A stretch of DNA of 64,000 bases from Poa pratensis (taxonomy: Eukaryota; Streptophyta; Magnoliopsida; Poales; Poaceae): the NCBI GenBank assembly GCA_947311845.1, contig CAMZMU010000071.1:21129399-21193398 (forward strand), read 5' to 3'. The translations under genes and the position numbers were made by a program. Positions 22,831 to 36,197 of the stretch are shown piece by piece. The notes beneath the pieces were generated by a model. That model was not told the DNA's origin. It ran no database searches and saw nothing but the letters and a program-made list of their open reading frames with translations. Numbering within the stretch: the first letter of the stretch is position 1; every line of letters starts with the position of its first letter.

Positions 22831-25800
22831 ATGCATTGCAGAGACAGGAATGTTGACACTGAACTGAAACAACTTACTGCAGAGATGGATGAACTGTTAT
22901 ATCGGGAGGAGCTTATGTGGATGCAGCGGTCTCGTGTTGAGTGGCTACGGGAGGGAGACCGCAACACACGGTATTTTCATCGGAAAGCAACATGGCGCCG
23001 GAAGAAAAACAAAATCTCCCGACTGAAGAAGGCGGACGGTACTTGGACAGTAAATGAGGATGAGATGGGGCAGATGACAAATGAATTCTTTCAAGGGCTG
23101 TATACTCAGGAGGATAGCACTAACCCTACCGAGCTCCTTGACCTGTTCACTAGGCGCGTCGACGAAGAGATGAATGTGAAGCTGTGCGCGCCATTCTCAG
23201 AGTAGGAAATTAGTGATGCATTGTTCCAGATTGGCCCACTAAAGGCCCCTGGACCAGACGGCTTTCCAGCCCGTTTCCTGCAACGAAACTGGGATCTGCT
23301 AAAGATTGATATAATCAAGGCTGTGCAAGTGTTCTTTAGCGATGGAAAGATGCCTGAGGAGGTTAATGACATTGCCATCGTTCTCATCCCTAAGAAGAAT
23401 GATCCTGAAGGTCTCAAGGATTTCGCCCTATTAGCCTGTGCAACGTTGTTTTCAAAATCATCTCTAAGTGCCTTGTTAATCGGTTAAGGCCTCACTTACA
23501 CGATATTATCTCACCGATGCAAAGCGCGTTCATCCCTGGGAGACTGATTACTGATAATGCTCTAATGGCGTTTGAGTGCATCCATGCGATTCAGAGTAAT
23601 TCAGAGGAGCGATCTAAGTACTGTGCTTACAAATTGGATATGGCTAAAGCGTATGCTCGCGTGGACTGGCGGTACTTGAAAGGTGTAATGGCAAAACTGG
23701 GCTTTCATAGCACTTGGATACGGTGGACGATGCGGTATGTGACCACCGTACGATACTCTGTTCGCCTCAATGGACATGCGTTGGACACCTTCACGCCTAC
23801 ACGCGGGCTTCACCAAGGCGATCCTTTGTCACCGTACTTGTTTCTACTGGTGGCCGATGGACTCTCGAGATTGATTCAGAAAGAAGTTGATAATGGGAAT
23901 CTGCAGGAACTGAAAATCTGCCGCAATGCCCCGGGTATGTCACACCTGCTATTTGCTGACGATTGTCTTATGTTCTTTAAAGGCACTACTCAGCAAGCTG
24001 AAGTTGTTAAGTGCATCCTCGACCGGTATGAGCGTGGAACAAGCCAACAGGTGAGCTTGGGGAAGTGTTCCATTATGTACGGGCAACGTGTTGAAGATCA
24101 CGTGCAAGCGGAGATCAAGGCACTATTGCGTTATGAAACTGAGAGTTTTGAGCAGAAATACTTGGGGCTGCCGGTTCCTGAAGGCCGGATGAAGAAGGGG
24201 AAGTTCCAAACGTTAAAAGAAAAGTTTCACAAGCGGCTGTGTGATTGGACTGAGAAGTATCTTTCGAGTGGGGGCAAGGAGGTTCTCATTAAGGCCATTC
24301 TTCAGGCCCTGCCTACTTACGCTATGAGCGTATTTCAATTTCCTGCGAATTTGATAGAAGAGCTGAACCAGCTGATCAGGAATTTCTATTGGGGTGATGA
24401 GCACAACCAAAGGCGCATGCATTGGCTTGCATGGGACAAAGTTACTCAACCCAAAGCTTGTGGTGGCATGGGGTTCCGGGACTTCAAATCTTCAACCAAG
24501 CCTTGCTTGCACGGCAGGCTTGGCGCTTGCTGCAGTTCCCTGACAGTTTGTGTGCCCGGTTGCTGAAGGCGAAGTACTACCCAGCGGGACACCTCCTGGA
24601 CACTGCTTTCATCCAGAGTGTGTCGGCTACTTGGCAAGGAGTGGTACACGGGTTGGAGCTGCTGAAGAAGGGAGTAATCTGGCGCATTGGGTTAGGCTCG
24701 ATGGTTAAAATTTGGCGGGACAACTGGCTCCCGCGTGCGGACAACTGGCTCCCACGTGCGGACAACCTGAAGGTTTCTGGCATGAAGCAGCGATGCCGTT
24801 TGAAGTGGGTCTCTCAGCTCATTGATCCTATATCCCGGAGCTGGGACGAGGCCACGATCAGGAAGTTCTTCTTCCCCCACGACGCAGCGATAATCCTTCA
24901 GATCAAAATCCCGAGCAGATTGACGGAGGATTTCATCGCCTGGCACCCTGAAAAGATAGGTGTTTTCAATGTTCGGAGTGCGTATCGCCTTGGCTTGCAG
25001 CCGAAGATCCTGAAACATGGGTCGAGGCCAGAGCAGTGCTGAATCTACTGGGGATAGGAGCGTCTGGGATCTTGTCTGGAAGGCCAAAGTACCGCAGAAA
25101 CTTCGAGTGTTTGCTTGGCGCCTCGCCACAGACTCGCTAGTGGTGACCCAAAGCCTTCACCGCTGTATGCCCAAGGTAAACCCGGTATGCTCGATCTGTG
25201 GTGTTGAGGCGGAAGATGCCCATCACGCGATGGTCCGCTGCACAATTGCCCATGGTTTGCGTTTCCGCATGCGCACGGTCTGGACCTCCCTCCAGAAGCA
25301 GCATTCGTTTTTTACAGGCAGAAATTGGTTTTTTCACCATCTTGACAGCTTGAACGCAGATATGAGAACGAAGCTCATTTTCCTCTTATGGCGAACCTGG
25401 CACCATAGGAACAACATCGTACATGGCGATGGCAAGGCGTCTATTATTGCCTCGGTTCCCTTTCTTCAAAATTATGTGGAGTCCTTGCGTTCGGAGATCC
25501 CTGTACTGAAGAGGAACGGCAAAGAGCCCGTAGCCCCAATTATCATGTCTGTCGCTGCTGGTCGTCAGTAGGCTCCGTCAAACTGGCGGCCACCGGAGTG
25601 TGGGCACTGCAAGGTGAACGTTGACGCTGGATGGGACGCGGCTACTGCTTCTGGAGGCACTGGCCTCGTAGTGCGTGATTCCCAGGGTTCAGTCCTGTTT
25701 GCAGCTGGCAGAAGCTGACGTACTGCGCGAGTGCTGAAGAAGCTGAGGTGTTGGCCGTCCTAGAAGGGCTCCGATATCTAGCTGCTAACAGTGATATTTC

Positions 25801-26001
25801 GGGCATCATTGAATCGGACTGTGCAAGGTTGGTTGGTGTTCTGAACTCTTCTGTCAGAGACCGTTCAGGCCATTGGAACTTATACTTGAAGCTAAAGCAC
25901 TTATGCAGCTCCTGCCTGATGTGAAGTTGAGCAAGATCTCCAGAGTGAGTAATCGTGTGGCTCATGGTTTAGCACAACTTGGAAAGAGTGAGTGTGGTGT
26001 G
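22831..26001 (+). pseudogene. LINE ORF2: reverse transcriptase, zf-RVT and RNase H, broken
   Basis: The region before RT contains WLREGDRNTRYFHRKATWRR. RT motifs follow: LKAPGPDGFPARFLQ, QSAFIPGRLITDNALMAFE, KLDMAKAYARVDW, GLHQGDPLSPYLFLLVADGL and LLFADDCLMF (the catalytic FADD). The zf-RVT segment has VWDLVWKAKVPQKLRVFAWR and CSICGVEAEDAHHAMVRC. RNase H begins NVDAGWDAA. Breaks include an in-frame TAG after CAPFSE near 23203, frameshifts near 23430, 24490, 25020 and in RNase H, and a 21-bp tandem duplication repeating DNWLPRA near 24720-24760. It is a dead copy. Confidence 0.9.
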
Positions 26002-28497
26002 TGATACGTCTCAAACGTATTATTATTTTTGATGTTCCATGCTTGTTTTATACCAATTGCTACATGTTTTGCATCTACTTTATATCACTTTTATACATTT
26101 TTTGGGACTAACCTATTAACAAGATGCCGAAGTGCCAGTTCCTGTTTTCTGTTGTTTTTGTATTCCAGAAAAGCTAGTCTGGAAATATTCTCGGAATTGG
26201 ACGAAACTACACGGGGGTGCCTATTTTTCCAGAACACACCTGACAGAGCGAAGGAGCAGCAGAGGAGGGCCACCAGGGCCCACACGCCACGAGGGCGCGG
26301 TTCCCCCTCTGCCGCCCTGGGGTGGTGTGGGCCCCTCGGGGGTCCGCAGCCGCCGCCCTTTCGCCTACTTATTCCCCCCGATGCGAAACCCCTAAGTACC
26401 TGAGCAAATATCCACGAAAAGATCCTGAGACGCCGCCGTCGTCAACCCTAGCTCGGGAGGGTTCAGAACCTCTTCCCGGCACACTGCCGGAGAGGGGAAT
26501 CGTCACCGGAGGCTTCTACATCGCCATGCCTGCCCGGAGTGATGCGTGAGTAGTTCATCCTTGGACTATGGGTCCATAGCAGTAGCTAGATGGTTGTCTC
26601 TCCACTTTGTGCCATCATGTTTAGATCTTGTGAGCTGCCCTATGATACGTCTCAAACGTATCTATAATTTTTGATGTTCCATGCTGATATTATATCAATT
26701 GCTACATGTTTTGGCTACACTTTATATCATTTTTTATGCATTTTCTGGGACTAACCTATTAACAAGATGCCACAGTGCCAGTTCCTGTTTTCTGCTGTTT
26801 TTGGTTTCAGAAAATCTATTAAGGAAATATTCTCGGAATTGGACGAAACAAAAGACATCGTCAATAATATCACGAGGAGATCACGGAGTCCAAAGGGGAG
26901 TCGGAGCAGACCCACCAGGGGGCCACGCCACACTAGGGCGCGGCCCAGGGTGGGCCCGCGCCCCCCTATGGCGTGGTGGCCCCCCTCGGCCACCGACGCC
27001 GCCTCTTCGCCTATATATTCTCCACGACGCGAAAACCCTATTACGGTCGATCATATTCCACGAAAAGTTCCGTCGCGGCCGTCATCGTCAATCTCAGATC
27101 GGAGGAGTTCTGAAGCTCTTCCGGCACCCTGCCGGAGGGGAGATCATCACCGGAGGGCTCTACATCACCATGCCTGCCTCCGAGTGATGCGTGAGTAGTC
27201 CACCCCTGGACTACGGGTCCATAGCAGTAGCTAGATGGTTGTCTCTCTACCTTGTGCTTCCATGTTTAGATCTTGTGAGTTGCCTAACATGATCAAGATC
27301 ATCTTATTGTAATGCTAGATGTTGTGTTTGCTGGGATCCGATGAATATTGATACCATGTTTATTCAAGTTGTTTAGCTATGTGCTCTTGATCTTGCATGC
27401 TCTCCGTTGCTAGTAGATGCTTTGGCCAAGTAGATGCTTGTGACTCCAAGAGGGGGTATTTATGCTCGATAGTGGGTTCAGTCTCTAGATATCTGGATCA
27501 GTGACAGAAAGGTCTAAGATGGTAGATGTGCTGTTGCTACTAGGGATAAAACATTGGTGCAGTGTCCAAGGGCACTTGTATTGATTACATTACACACTTT
27601 ACTTCATGCAATAATCTGTTGTTAGCAACTTAATACTGAATAGGATGCGGATGCTGCCTTGAAGGTGGATTATTTAGGCATAGATGCTGTTGGAATAACG
27701 GTCTATGTACTTTGTTGTAATGCCCAACTAGATTTCATAGTAGACATCTTGGCATGTATTGCGTTGTTATGCCCTCTCTATTTGTCAATTGCCCAGCTGT
27801 AATTTGTTTACCCAACATGCTAGTTATTGTTCTGAGAGAGACACCACTAGTGAACTGTGGACCCTGGTCCAATTTCCTCATACTGTTTACACAACCTGCT
27901 GCAATCATCTGTTTCCTGTTACTTGCTGTTTTTCCTGCTGTTTTCCACACCATACATTTTAACTATTTGTTTCTGCAAGACCGGAGAGATTGACAACCTC
28001 TCTGTTTCGTGTTGGGCAAAGTTCTGCTTTGTGTCTGTGCAGATTCCACGTTGGTGCAAGCTCTCTAGCGCCAGGGGGAGTCAACATCAACAACCTTCCA
28101 ATTGATCGTCAAGTCCTACTGGTCCGATTAAACCTTGGGTAGATTATTCAAGGGAAAACTTCTGCTGTCTACATCATAACCTTCTCTTGGGGTTCACCAA
28201 CACGTAGCCATCAAGCTGTTTTTGGCGCCGTTGCCGGGGAAGTACTCATCATCACCATCATCATCATCCTCAAATACTCTCCCGTCAACCAGGCACCAGC
28301 TGTTTTCTGGCGCCGTTGCCGGGGACTTGGAGGCTATTGGAAAGGGGAGTCTCTCAGTTCCAATCTCTTTACTTTGTTTTTTGTCTTGTTTTAGTTTTGT
28401 TTTGCTTGCTGTTAAAAATCAAAAACCCAGAAAAATTAGTTTCTTGCATCTAGTTTATTTCGGTTTGTTATTATGTCTAGTTGTTTACTTGCTATCA

Positions 28498-28979
28498 ATG
28501 GCTTCTCTCTTTGATACTAAATATTATTGGCACGGTGGGTTCACGGAGGAACATCAAACTTATTATGAGGAATACCGCTTGTCTCAAAAGGGAAACATCT
28601 ATGGGAACAAATAAGTAGATTGAATTATTTTGCTAAGAACTTGTGTTCTACATTTGATGAATCCTACTGCTTTAATGAATCTTTTTGTTGTAGAAGGCAT
28701 AAACACCTCCCTTTCCAATGTGATTATAATGATAATGAAACTTGGCTGCTTATGCTAAAGGAAACTATGACTTTGGTAATCTTGAACAAACTGAAGAATT
28801 TGTTGTTTTTAAGGGTGCTTATGAAATTGCTGGTTATATTCAAGATGATGATTCTCCTTATAAATCTGAGAATTTTTCTATACTTGGTTACTGCCTTGAA
28901 TATTACAATGACAATCCTTATATCACTAATTTCTTGAGAAAACTTATTCTCCAGAACAACTTGCTTCTTTTCAGGAACC
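28498..28979 (+). pseudogene. unrecognised reading frame of element Y, first part (split by X)
   Basis: It starts MASLFDTKYYWHGGFTEEH and shares the X blocks: the Cys-rich ESFCCRRHKHLPFQC, KGNYDFGNLEQTEEF, GAYEIAGYIQDDD and LGYCLEYYNDNPYIT. A one-base loss near 28608 shifts the frame after NIYGNK, and a second indel lies near 28742. Element X is inserted at 28979, and the frame resumes at 36198. Differences from X are scattered, including many at third codon positions. Confidence 0.6.
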
Positions 28980-31900
28980 TGATGACGTGAAACACACGTT
29001 CGTTGGGAGACCCCAAGAGGAAGGTATGATGTAGTCAGCAGCAAGTTTTCCCTCAGAAAGAAACCAAGGTTATCGAACCAGTAGGAGCAGCAACTCTTCA
29101 GAAGGTTGTCAACGGCGCCAGAAAAATAGTTGTGAGGGAGTCTGGACTGTTGACGTGGAATCTGCACACAACACAATCAAACTACTTTGCCCCAACGAAA
29201 CAGTGAGGTTGTCAATCTCACTGGCTTGCTGAAAACAAAGGATTAAACGTATGGTGTGGAAAATGAGTATTAAATTGCAGAGAATGAAAAAGGAACAGTT
29301 TGCAGTTTGTGGTTGTTTAATCAGTGTAAAAGAATGGACCGGGGTCCACAGTTCACTAGTGGTGTCTCTCCATAAAAGATAACTAACATGTTGGGTGAAC
29401 AAATTACAGCTGGGCAATTGACGAATAGTGAGCGCATGACAATGCATATACATGACATGTTGACTACTATGATATTTAATTGGGCATTACGACATAATAC
29501 ATAGACCGTTATCCAACAGCATCTATGACTAATAATCCACCGCCGGGTTGTCATCCGAGTCCCCGTTGGTATTAAGTTGCAAGCAACGGATAATTGCATT
29601 AAGTAAAGTGCGTAATGTAAACAAACACATATGCCCGTGGACATAGCATCGTTAGGTTATCCCTAGTGGCAACAGCACATCCACAACCTTAGAACTTTCT
29701 GTCACTGTCCCAGGTTAAACGGAGACATGAACCCACTATCTAGCATAAATACTCTCTCTTGGAGTTACAAGCATCTACTTGGCCAAAGCATCTACGAGTA
29801 ACGGAAAGCATGCAAGATCTTAAATAACATATAAGATAGATTGATAATCAACTTGACATAATATTCAATATTCATCGGATCCCAGCAAACACAACATGTA
29901 GCATTACAATAATATGATCTTGATCATGTAGGGCAGCTCACAAGATCTAAACATGATGGCACAAAGTGGAGAGACAACCATCTAGCTACTGCTATGGACC
30001 CGTAGTCCAAGGATGAACTACTCACGCATCACTCCGGAGGCAGGCATGGCGATGTAGAAGCCTCCGGTGACGATTCCCCTCTCCGGCAGGGTGCCGGGAA
30101 GAGGTTCTGAACCCTCCCGAGCTAGGGTTGACGACGGCGGCGTCTCTGGAACTTTTCGTGGATATTTGCTCAGGTACTTAGGGTTTTCGCGTCGGGGGGA
30201 ATAAGTAGGCGAAAGGGCGGCGGCTGCGGACCCCCGAGGGGCCCACACCACCCAGGGCGCGGCAGAGGGGGGCCCGCGCCCTGGTGCGTGTGGCCCCTGG
30301 TGGCCCTCCTCTGCTGCTCCTTCGCTCCGTCAGTGTGTTCTGGAAAAATAGGGACCCCGTGTAGTTTCGTCCAATTCCGAGAATATTTCCAGACTAGCTT
30401 TTCTGGAATACAAAAACAGCAGAAAACAGGAACTGGCACTTCGGCATCTTGTTAATAGGTTAGTCCCAAAAAATGTATAAAAGTGATATAAAGTAGATGC
30501 AAAACATGTAGCAATTGGTATAAAACAAGCATGGAACATCAAAAATTATAGATACGTTTGAGACGTATCAGCATCCCCAAGCTTAGTTCCTACTCGTCCT
30601 CGAGTAGGTAAACGATAAAAACAAATAATTTTTGAGGTGACATGCTACTATCATAATCTTGATCATATAATATTGCAAGGCACATGTAAATGAATGAAGT
30701 GATCCAAGTCAATGGTCTATAATTTGCTACCAAATAGATAATGAGTAAACAATGAATCACACAAGCTAAACGTTTTCATGAATAGTACTTTCGAGACAAG
30801 CATCAAACAGTTTTGCATAAGTGTTAACTCATAAAGCAATAGTTTCTAAAAAAGGTATTTAATCAACACAAAGGAAGAATTTAGTTTCAGCATTTGCTTC
30901 AACTTTCAACATATTTATCTCATGGATATTGTCAACACAAAGTAGTATAACAAGTCCAATACATTGCATATAACGCATGTTGTAACAAAGTTGACACTAG
31001 TGTTTGCTTGTGGAAGACAGAAAGAATAGGAAAACTGACTCAACATAAAAGTAAAAGAAAGGCCCTTCGCAGAGGGAAGCAGGGATTAAATCATGTGCTA
31101 GAGCTTTTAGGTTTTTGAAAGCATATAGAGATTGCATAAAATATTTGATACTCCTCCCAACCTTGCTAACACAAGCCATGGCTAACCGAATCCTCGGGTG
31201 CCTTCCATCAATCACATACCATGGAGGAGTATCTATTTTTGAGAGGTGTTTGTTAATTGTCAACGAATGGTAGCGGGTGAGAACAGTATTCTACCTGTCG
31301 AACGGACTTTTAAGAGCGGCTCCCATGAAGGACGTTATTTCTACCAGCAAGGCAGATCATCCCTCTTTCTCTTTGGTTTACACACATTCAGGTATTTCAC
31401 TGTTTGTCATTGCTTACTGATGAATCAGGGCAAAAGTGTGAAGAGAATTAATTGGTTAAAGTTGTAATTAATTGGGACTGGGCACCCCGTTGCCAGCTCT
31501 TTTTGCAAGTTATTGGATAAGCGGATGTATATGCCACTAGTCCAGGTGTAAAAGTCCACTCGACAAATAGAATAAAGAATAACCACACTAATTCCTCATG
31601 AGCTAGTAAACATTGACACAAAAAGGGAATAATAACATTTTGAATAATTTAAAGGTAGCACATGAAAAATTTACTTGGAGTGGCAAGGAAATACCACATA
31701 TAGGTAGTTATGGTGGACACAAATGGCATGGATTTTGGCTCAAGGATTTGGATGCACGAGAAGCATTCCCTCTCAGTACAGAGTTTAGGCTAGCAAGGTT
31801 ATGTAAGCAAACAAGAATATCAACCCGTACACCAAGTTTTATATGACAAACATATTGCAAACGTTATAAGACTTCATACCGTCTTCCTTGTTAACCAAAC

Positions 31901-34900
31901 CCTGTTATTAGAAAATATCTAGACCTTAGAGTACCACCGATGCAAACCAAATTTTCAACAAGCTTTACGGTAGTTCTTCACTAATAGGCTTAACTCATGT
32001 GATGCACAATTTAATCATGATCTACTTGTTAACTCAAAACAATTGACAAGCATCAAGTTATCCATTTTAGTGATCTACAAGATTAAGCAAGTTTTTCCTT
32101 ATACCAATTACCACATGCAACATTTTCTGAACCAACCAAACACCAATCAATTTATTTCATCAACTCTCCAAACAAATATAAGTGAAGCAAGAGAGTACTT
32201 TCTACAAAAGAAAGCTAATAGCTCTGACAAGAGATACATGAAAACAAGAGCTAAAAGCTGAACAGCGCTAGATATGAATACTCAACAAATATAAGTGAAG
32301 AATAGGAGTATTCTCATGAAAAAGCGGAGCGTGTCTCTCTCCCAATCAAGAATGCTAGGGTCCAGTCAAGCTTTATTGAAAATAAAATGCAATACTGAAA
32401 ATAAAAGCACACAGACGCTCCAAGAAAAGCACATATGATGTGAAAGAATTAAAATATAGTTTCACTAGAGATGACCTGATAATTTTGACGATGAAGAAGG
32501 GGATGCCTTGGGCATCCCCAAGCTTAGACGCTTGAGTCTTCTTGAAATATGCTGGGGAGATCCATGGGAGCCTCCCCAAGCTTAAGCTCTTCACTCTTCT
32601 TGATCCTATTATATCATCCTTCTCTCTTGACCCTTGAAAACTTCCGTCACACCAAACTCAAAGTAGATCTCATTAGAGGGTTAGTGCATAATCAAAAATT
32701 CACATGTTCTATAAAGACGCAATATGATTTGTTACTTTAAACATTAGCTACAGCCACTGATGTTATGTGAAGCTCTTCCACCCAAAAAAGAATTTCACTC
32801 AACACTAGTAAAAGAGAGAATGCAAAATAAAAAGGCATAATCTGTCTAAAACAGAACAGTCCGCAAAGACGAATTTTTTCGAGGCACTTACGACGCTCAG
32901 ATCGAGAAACTCTGAACTAATGAAAGTTTCAGACATTCATAAAGATTACGCACAAAAATTTCAGATTTTTAACAATCTGGTGATTTTAGGAATTTCGTAC
33001 AGTGAACAGCAAAAATCTGTTTCTGCGCAGCAATCAAAATTAAGCATCATCTTAACATTAGAGGCTACTCTTGGCACAACAATGCGAGAAAATAAAGATA
33101 CAAAGGAGTTGCTACAGAAGTAAACAAACTCCTTGACTAATACTGAAAATAAAAGATAATGGGTTGCCTCCCAAAAGCGCTTTCTTTAATGCCTTTTAGC
33201 TAGGCTAGAAGATTTTAATGATGCTCTCATAAGAATAAGAGTTGAAAAACAAAAGAGAGCATCAAGAGGCAAATATCAAACACATTTAAGTCTAACCCAC
33301 TTCCTATGCAAAGGAATCTTGTAACAAAATAAATTATTGAAGCATAAAGCAACTAGCATAGAAAGATGAAACAAATGCAACTTCAAAACTTTCAACATAA
33401 AGAGAGGTGTTTTAGTAACTTGAAAACTTTTACAACCATATTTTCCTCTCTCATAATAACTTTCAGTAGCATCATGAACAAACTCAACAATATAACTATC
33501 ACATAAAGCATGCTTTTCATGATCTACAAACACATAATTTTTATTAAGCTCAAAAACAGTGGGGTCATTAAACCCACTTTTGACAATAATAGTATAATTA
33601 ATATCATTAGGCAATATAGGACCATCATCAAGAGCATTATCATATATAACATTAGGGAGCACATTTTTACTTTCTGCAATTTCCTTTTACTTGAGTCAAG
33701 GAGGTTGTTACTTCAAATTTATCAAAAGAGATATTTCAATAGAATCATGACATTCAACAATATAGCACTCTTCCTCCTTAGTAGGCATGGAGGGTAATCA
33801 TATAATGTAAGAGTTAAAGAGTTACTATCATTAGAAGGTAGATCCTCCTTTTGTTCATCACTCTTCCTCTTTTTCATCCAATGAGCTTTCAGTTTTAGCA
33901 TTTCTTCTCCCACAGGTTCCTGAAAGGTAGCAAGTTGTTCTGGAGAATAATTTTCTCAAGAAATTCAGTGATATAAGGATTATCATTGTAATATTCAAGG
34001 CAATAACCAAGTATAGCATAATTCTCAGTTCTACAAGGAGCATCATCATTTTGAATATAACCAGCAATTTCATAGGCACCCTTAAAAACAAAAAATTCTT
34101 CAATTCGCTCAAGATTACCAAAGTCATAATTTCCTTTAGCATAAGCAGCCAAAGTTTCATTATCATTATAATCACATTGGAAAGGGAGGTGTTTATGCCT
34201 TCTACAACATAAAGATTCATTAAAGCAGTAGGATTCATCATAAGTAGAGCACAAGTTTTTAGCAAAATAATTCAATCTACTTATTTGTTCCCATAAATAT
34301 TTCCCTTTTTGAGACAAGCGGTATTCCTTATAGTAATTATGTTGTTCCTCCGTGAACCCACTTAGCCAATAAGATTTTGTTTCAAAAGAGAAGACATTGA
34401 TAGCAAATAAATAACTAGACATAATAACAAACCGAAATAAACTAAATGCAAGAAACTAATTTTTTTGTGTTTTTGATAATTGAAAGCAAACAAGATAAAA
34501 TAAAATAAACTAAGCAAGACAAAAACAAAGTAAAGAGATTGGAAGCGTGAAACTCCCCTTGCAGAAGACTGCTGTCTCCCCGGCAACGGCGCCAGAAAAA
34601 TAGCTTGATGACGTGAAACACACGTTCGTTGGGAGACCCCAAGAGGAAGGTATGATGTAGTCAGCAGCAAGTTTTCCCTCAGAAAGAAACCAAGGTTATC
34701 GAACCAGTAGGAGCAGCAACTCTTCAGAAGGTTGTCAACGGCGCCAGAAAAATAGTGTGAGGGAGTCTGGACTGTTGACGTGGAATCTGCACACAACACA
34801 ATCAAACTACTTTGCCCCAACGAAACAGTGAGGTTGTCAATCTCACTGGCTTGCTGAAAACAAAGGATTAAACGTATGGTGTGGAAAATGAGTATTAAAT

Positions 34901-36197
34901 TGCAGAGAATGAAAAAGGAACAGTTTGCAGTTTGTGGTTGTTTAATCAGTGTAAAAGAATGGACCGGGGTCCACAGTTCACTAGTGGTGTCTCTCCATAA
35001 AAGATAACTAACATGTTGGGTGAACAAATTACAGCTGGGCAATTGACAAATAGTGAGCGCATGACAATGCATATACATGACATGTTGACTACTATGATAT
35101 TTAATTGGGCATTACGACATAATACATAGACGTTATCCAACAGCATCTATGACTAATAATCCACCGCCGGGTTGTCATCCGAGTTCCCCGTTGGTATTAA
35201 GTTGCAAGCAACGGATAATTGCATTAAGTAAAGTGCGTAATGTAAACAAACACATATGCCCGTGGACATAGCATCGTTAGGTTATCCCTAGTGGCAACAG
35301 CACATCCACAACCTTAGAACTTTCTGTCACTGTCCCAGGTTAAACGGAGACATGAACCCACTATCTAGCATAAATACTCTCTCTTGGAGTTACAAGCATC
35401 TACTTGGCCAAAGCATCTACGAGTAACGGAAAGCATGCAAGATCTTAAATAACATATAAGATAGATTGATAATCAACTTGACATAATATTCAATATTCAT
35501 CGGATCCCAGCAAACACAACATGTAGCATTACAATAATATGATCTTGATCATGTAGGGCAGCTCACAAGATCTAAACATGATGGCACAAAGTGGAGAGAC
35601 AACCATCTAGCTACTGCTATGGACCCGTAGTCCAAGGATGAACTACTCACGCATCACTCCGGAGGCAGGCATGGCGATGTAGAAGCCTCCGGTGACGATT
35701 CCCTCTCCGGCAGGGTGCCGGGAAGAGGTTCTGAACCCTCCGAGCTAGGGTTGACGACGGCGGCGTCTCTGGAACTTTTCGTGGATATTTGCTCAGGTAC
35801 TTAGGGTTTTCGCGTCGGGGGGAATAAGTAGGCGAAAGGGCGGCGGCTGCGGACCCCGAGGGGCCCACACACCCAGGGCGCGGCAGAAGGGGGGCCCGCG
35901 CCCTGGTGGCGTGTGGCCACCTGGTGGCCCTCCTCTGCAGCTCCTTCGCTCCGTCAGGTGAGTTCTGGTAAAATAGGGACTCCCGTGTAGTTTCGTCCAA
36001 TTCCGAGAATATTTCCAGACTAGCTTTTCTGGAATACAAAAACAGCAGAAAACAGGAACTGGCACTTCGGCATCTTGTTAATAGGTTAGTCCCAGAAAAT
36101 GTATAAAAGTGATATAAAGTAGATGCAAAACATGTAGCAATTGGTATAAAACAAGCATGGTAACATCAAAAATTATAGATACGTTTGAGACGTATCA
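28980..36197 (-). mobile_element. element X: complete 7.2-kb non-autonomous LTR retrotransposon in Y
   Basis: X lies on the minus strand. The 3' LTR is 28980-30570 (1591 bp) and the 5' LTR 34606-36197 (1592 bp). They are almost identical, mostly differing by single-base indels, so insertion was recent. Flanks GAACC (28975-28979) and GGACC (36198-36202) are an imperfect 5-bp duplication. The minus-strand primer site at 34578-34594 is perfectly complementary to the tRNA-Asp 3' end, 11 bp from the LTR. The polypurine-like tract is 30571-30584. The interior has one unrecognised reading frame (about 34400-33276) and a long non-coding 3' part nearly identical to that of Z. Pol domains are absent. 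Confidence 0.9.
33276..34400 (-). pseudogene. unrecognised reading frame of element X (conserved with Y)
   Basis: I do not recognise this protein. The frame begins with a Met-Ser-Ser-Leu-Phe-type start about 180 bp after the primer site. It continues through KSYWLSGFTEEQ, a Cys-rich block (SYCFNESLCCRRHKHLPFQC), AAYAKGNYDFGNLE, GAYEIAGYIQ and LGYCLEYYNDNPYITEF, then an acidic linker rich in Glu/Lys/Asp. Near the C-terminus is a hydrophobic segment (LKLHLFHLSMLVALCFNNLF) followed by KIPLHRKWVRLK, which looks membrane-associated. One-base frame breaks occur near 34400, 33915 and 33700. Element Y encodes the same blocks in the same order. There are no gag zinc knuckles and no protease, RT or integrase motifs. 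A structural or env-like role is only a possibility. Confidence 0.6.

Noticed and set aside
31246..32594. Small frames such as MFVNCQRMVAG and MTSIKLSILVIYKI, repeated at 43083-44099
   Set aside because: Perfect conservation reflects recent duplication of the non-coding 3' parts of X and Z, not coding selection.
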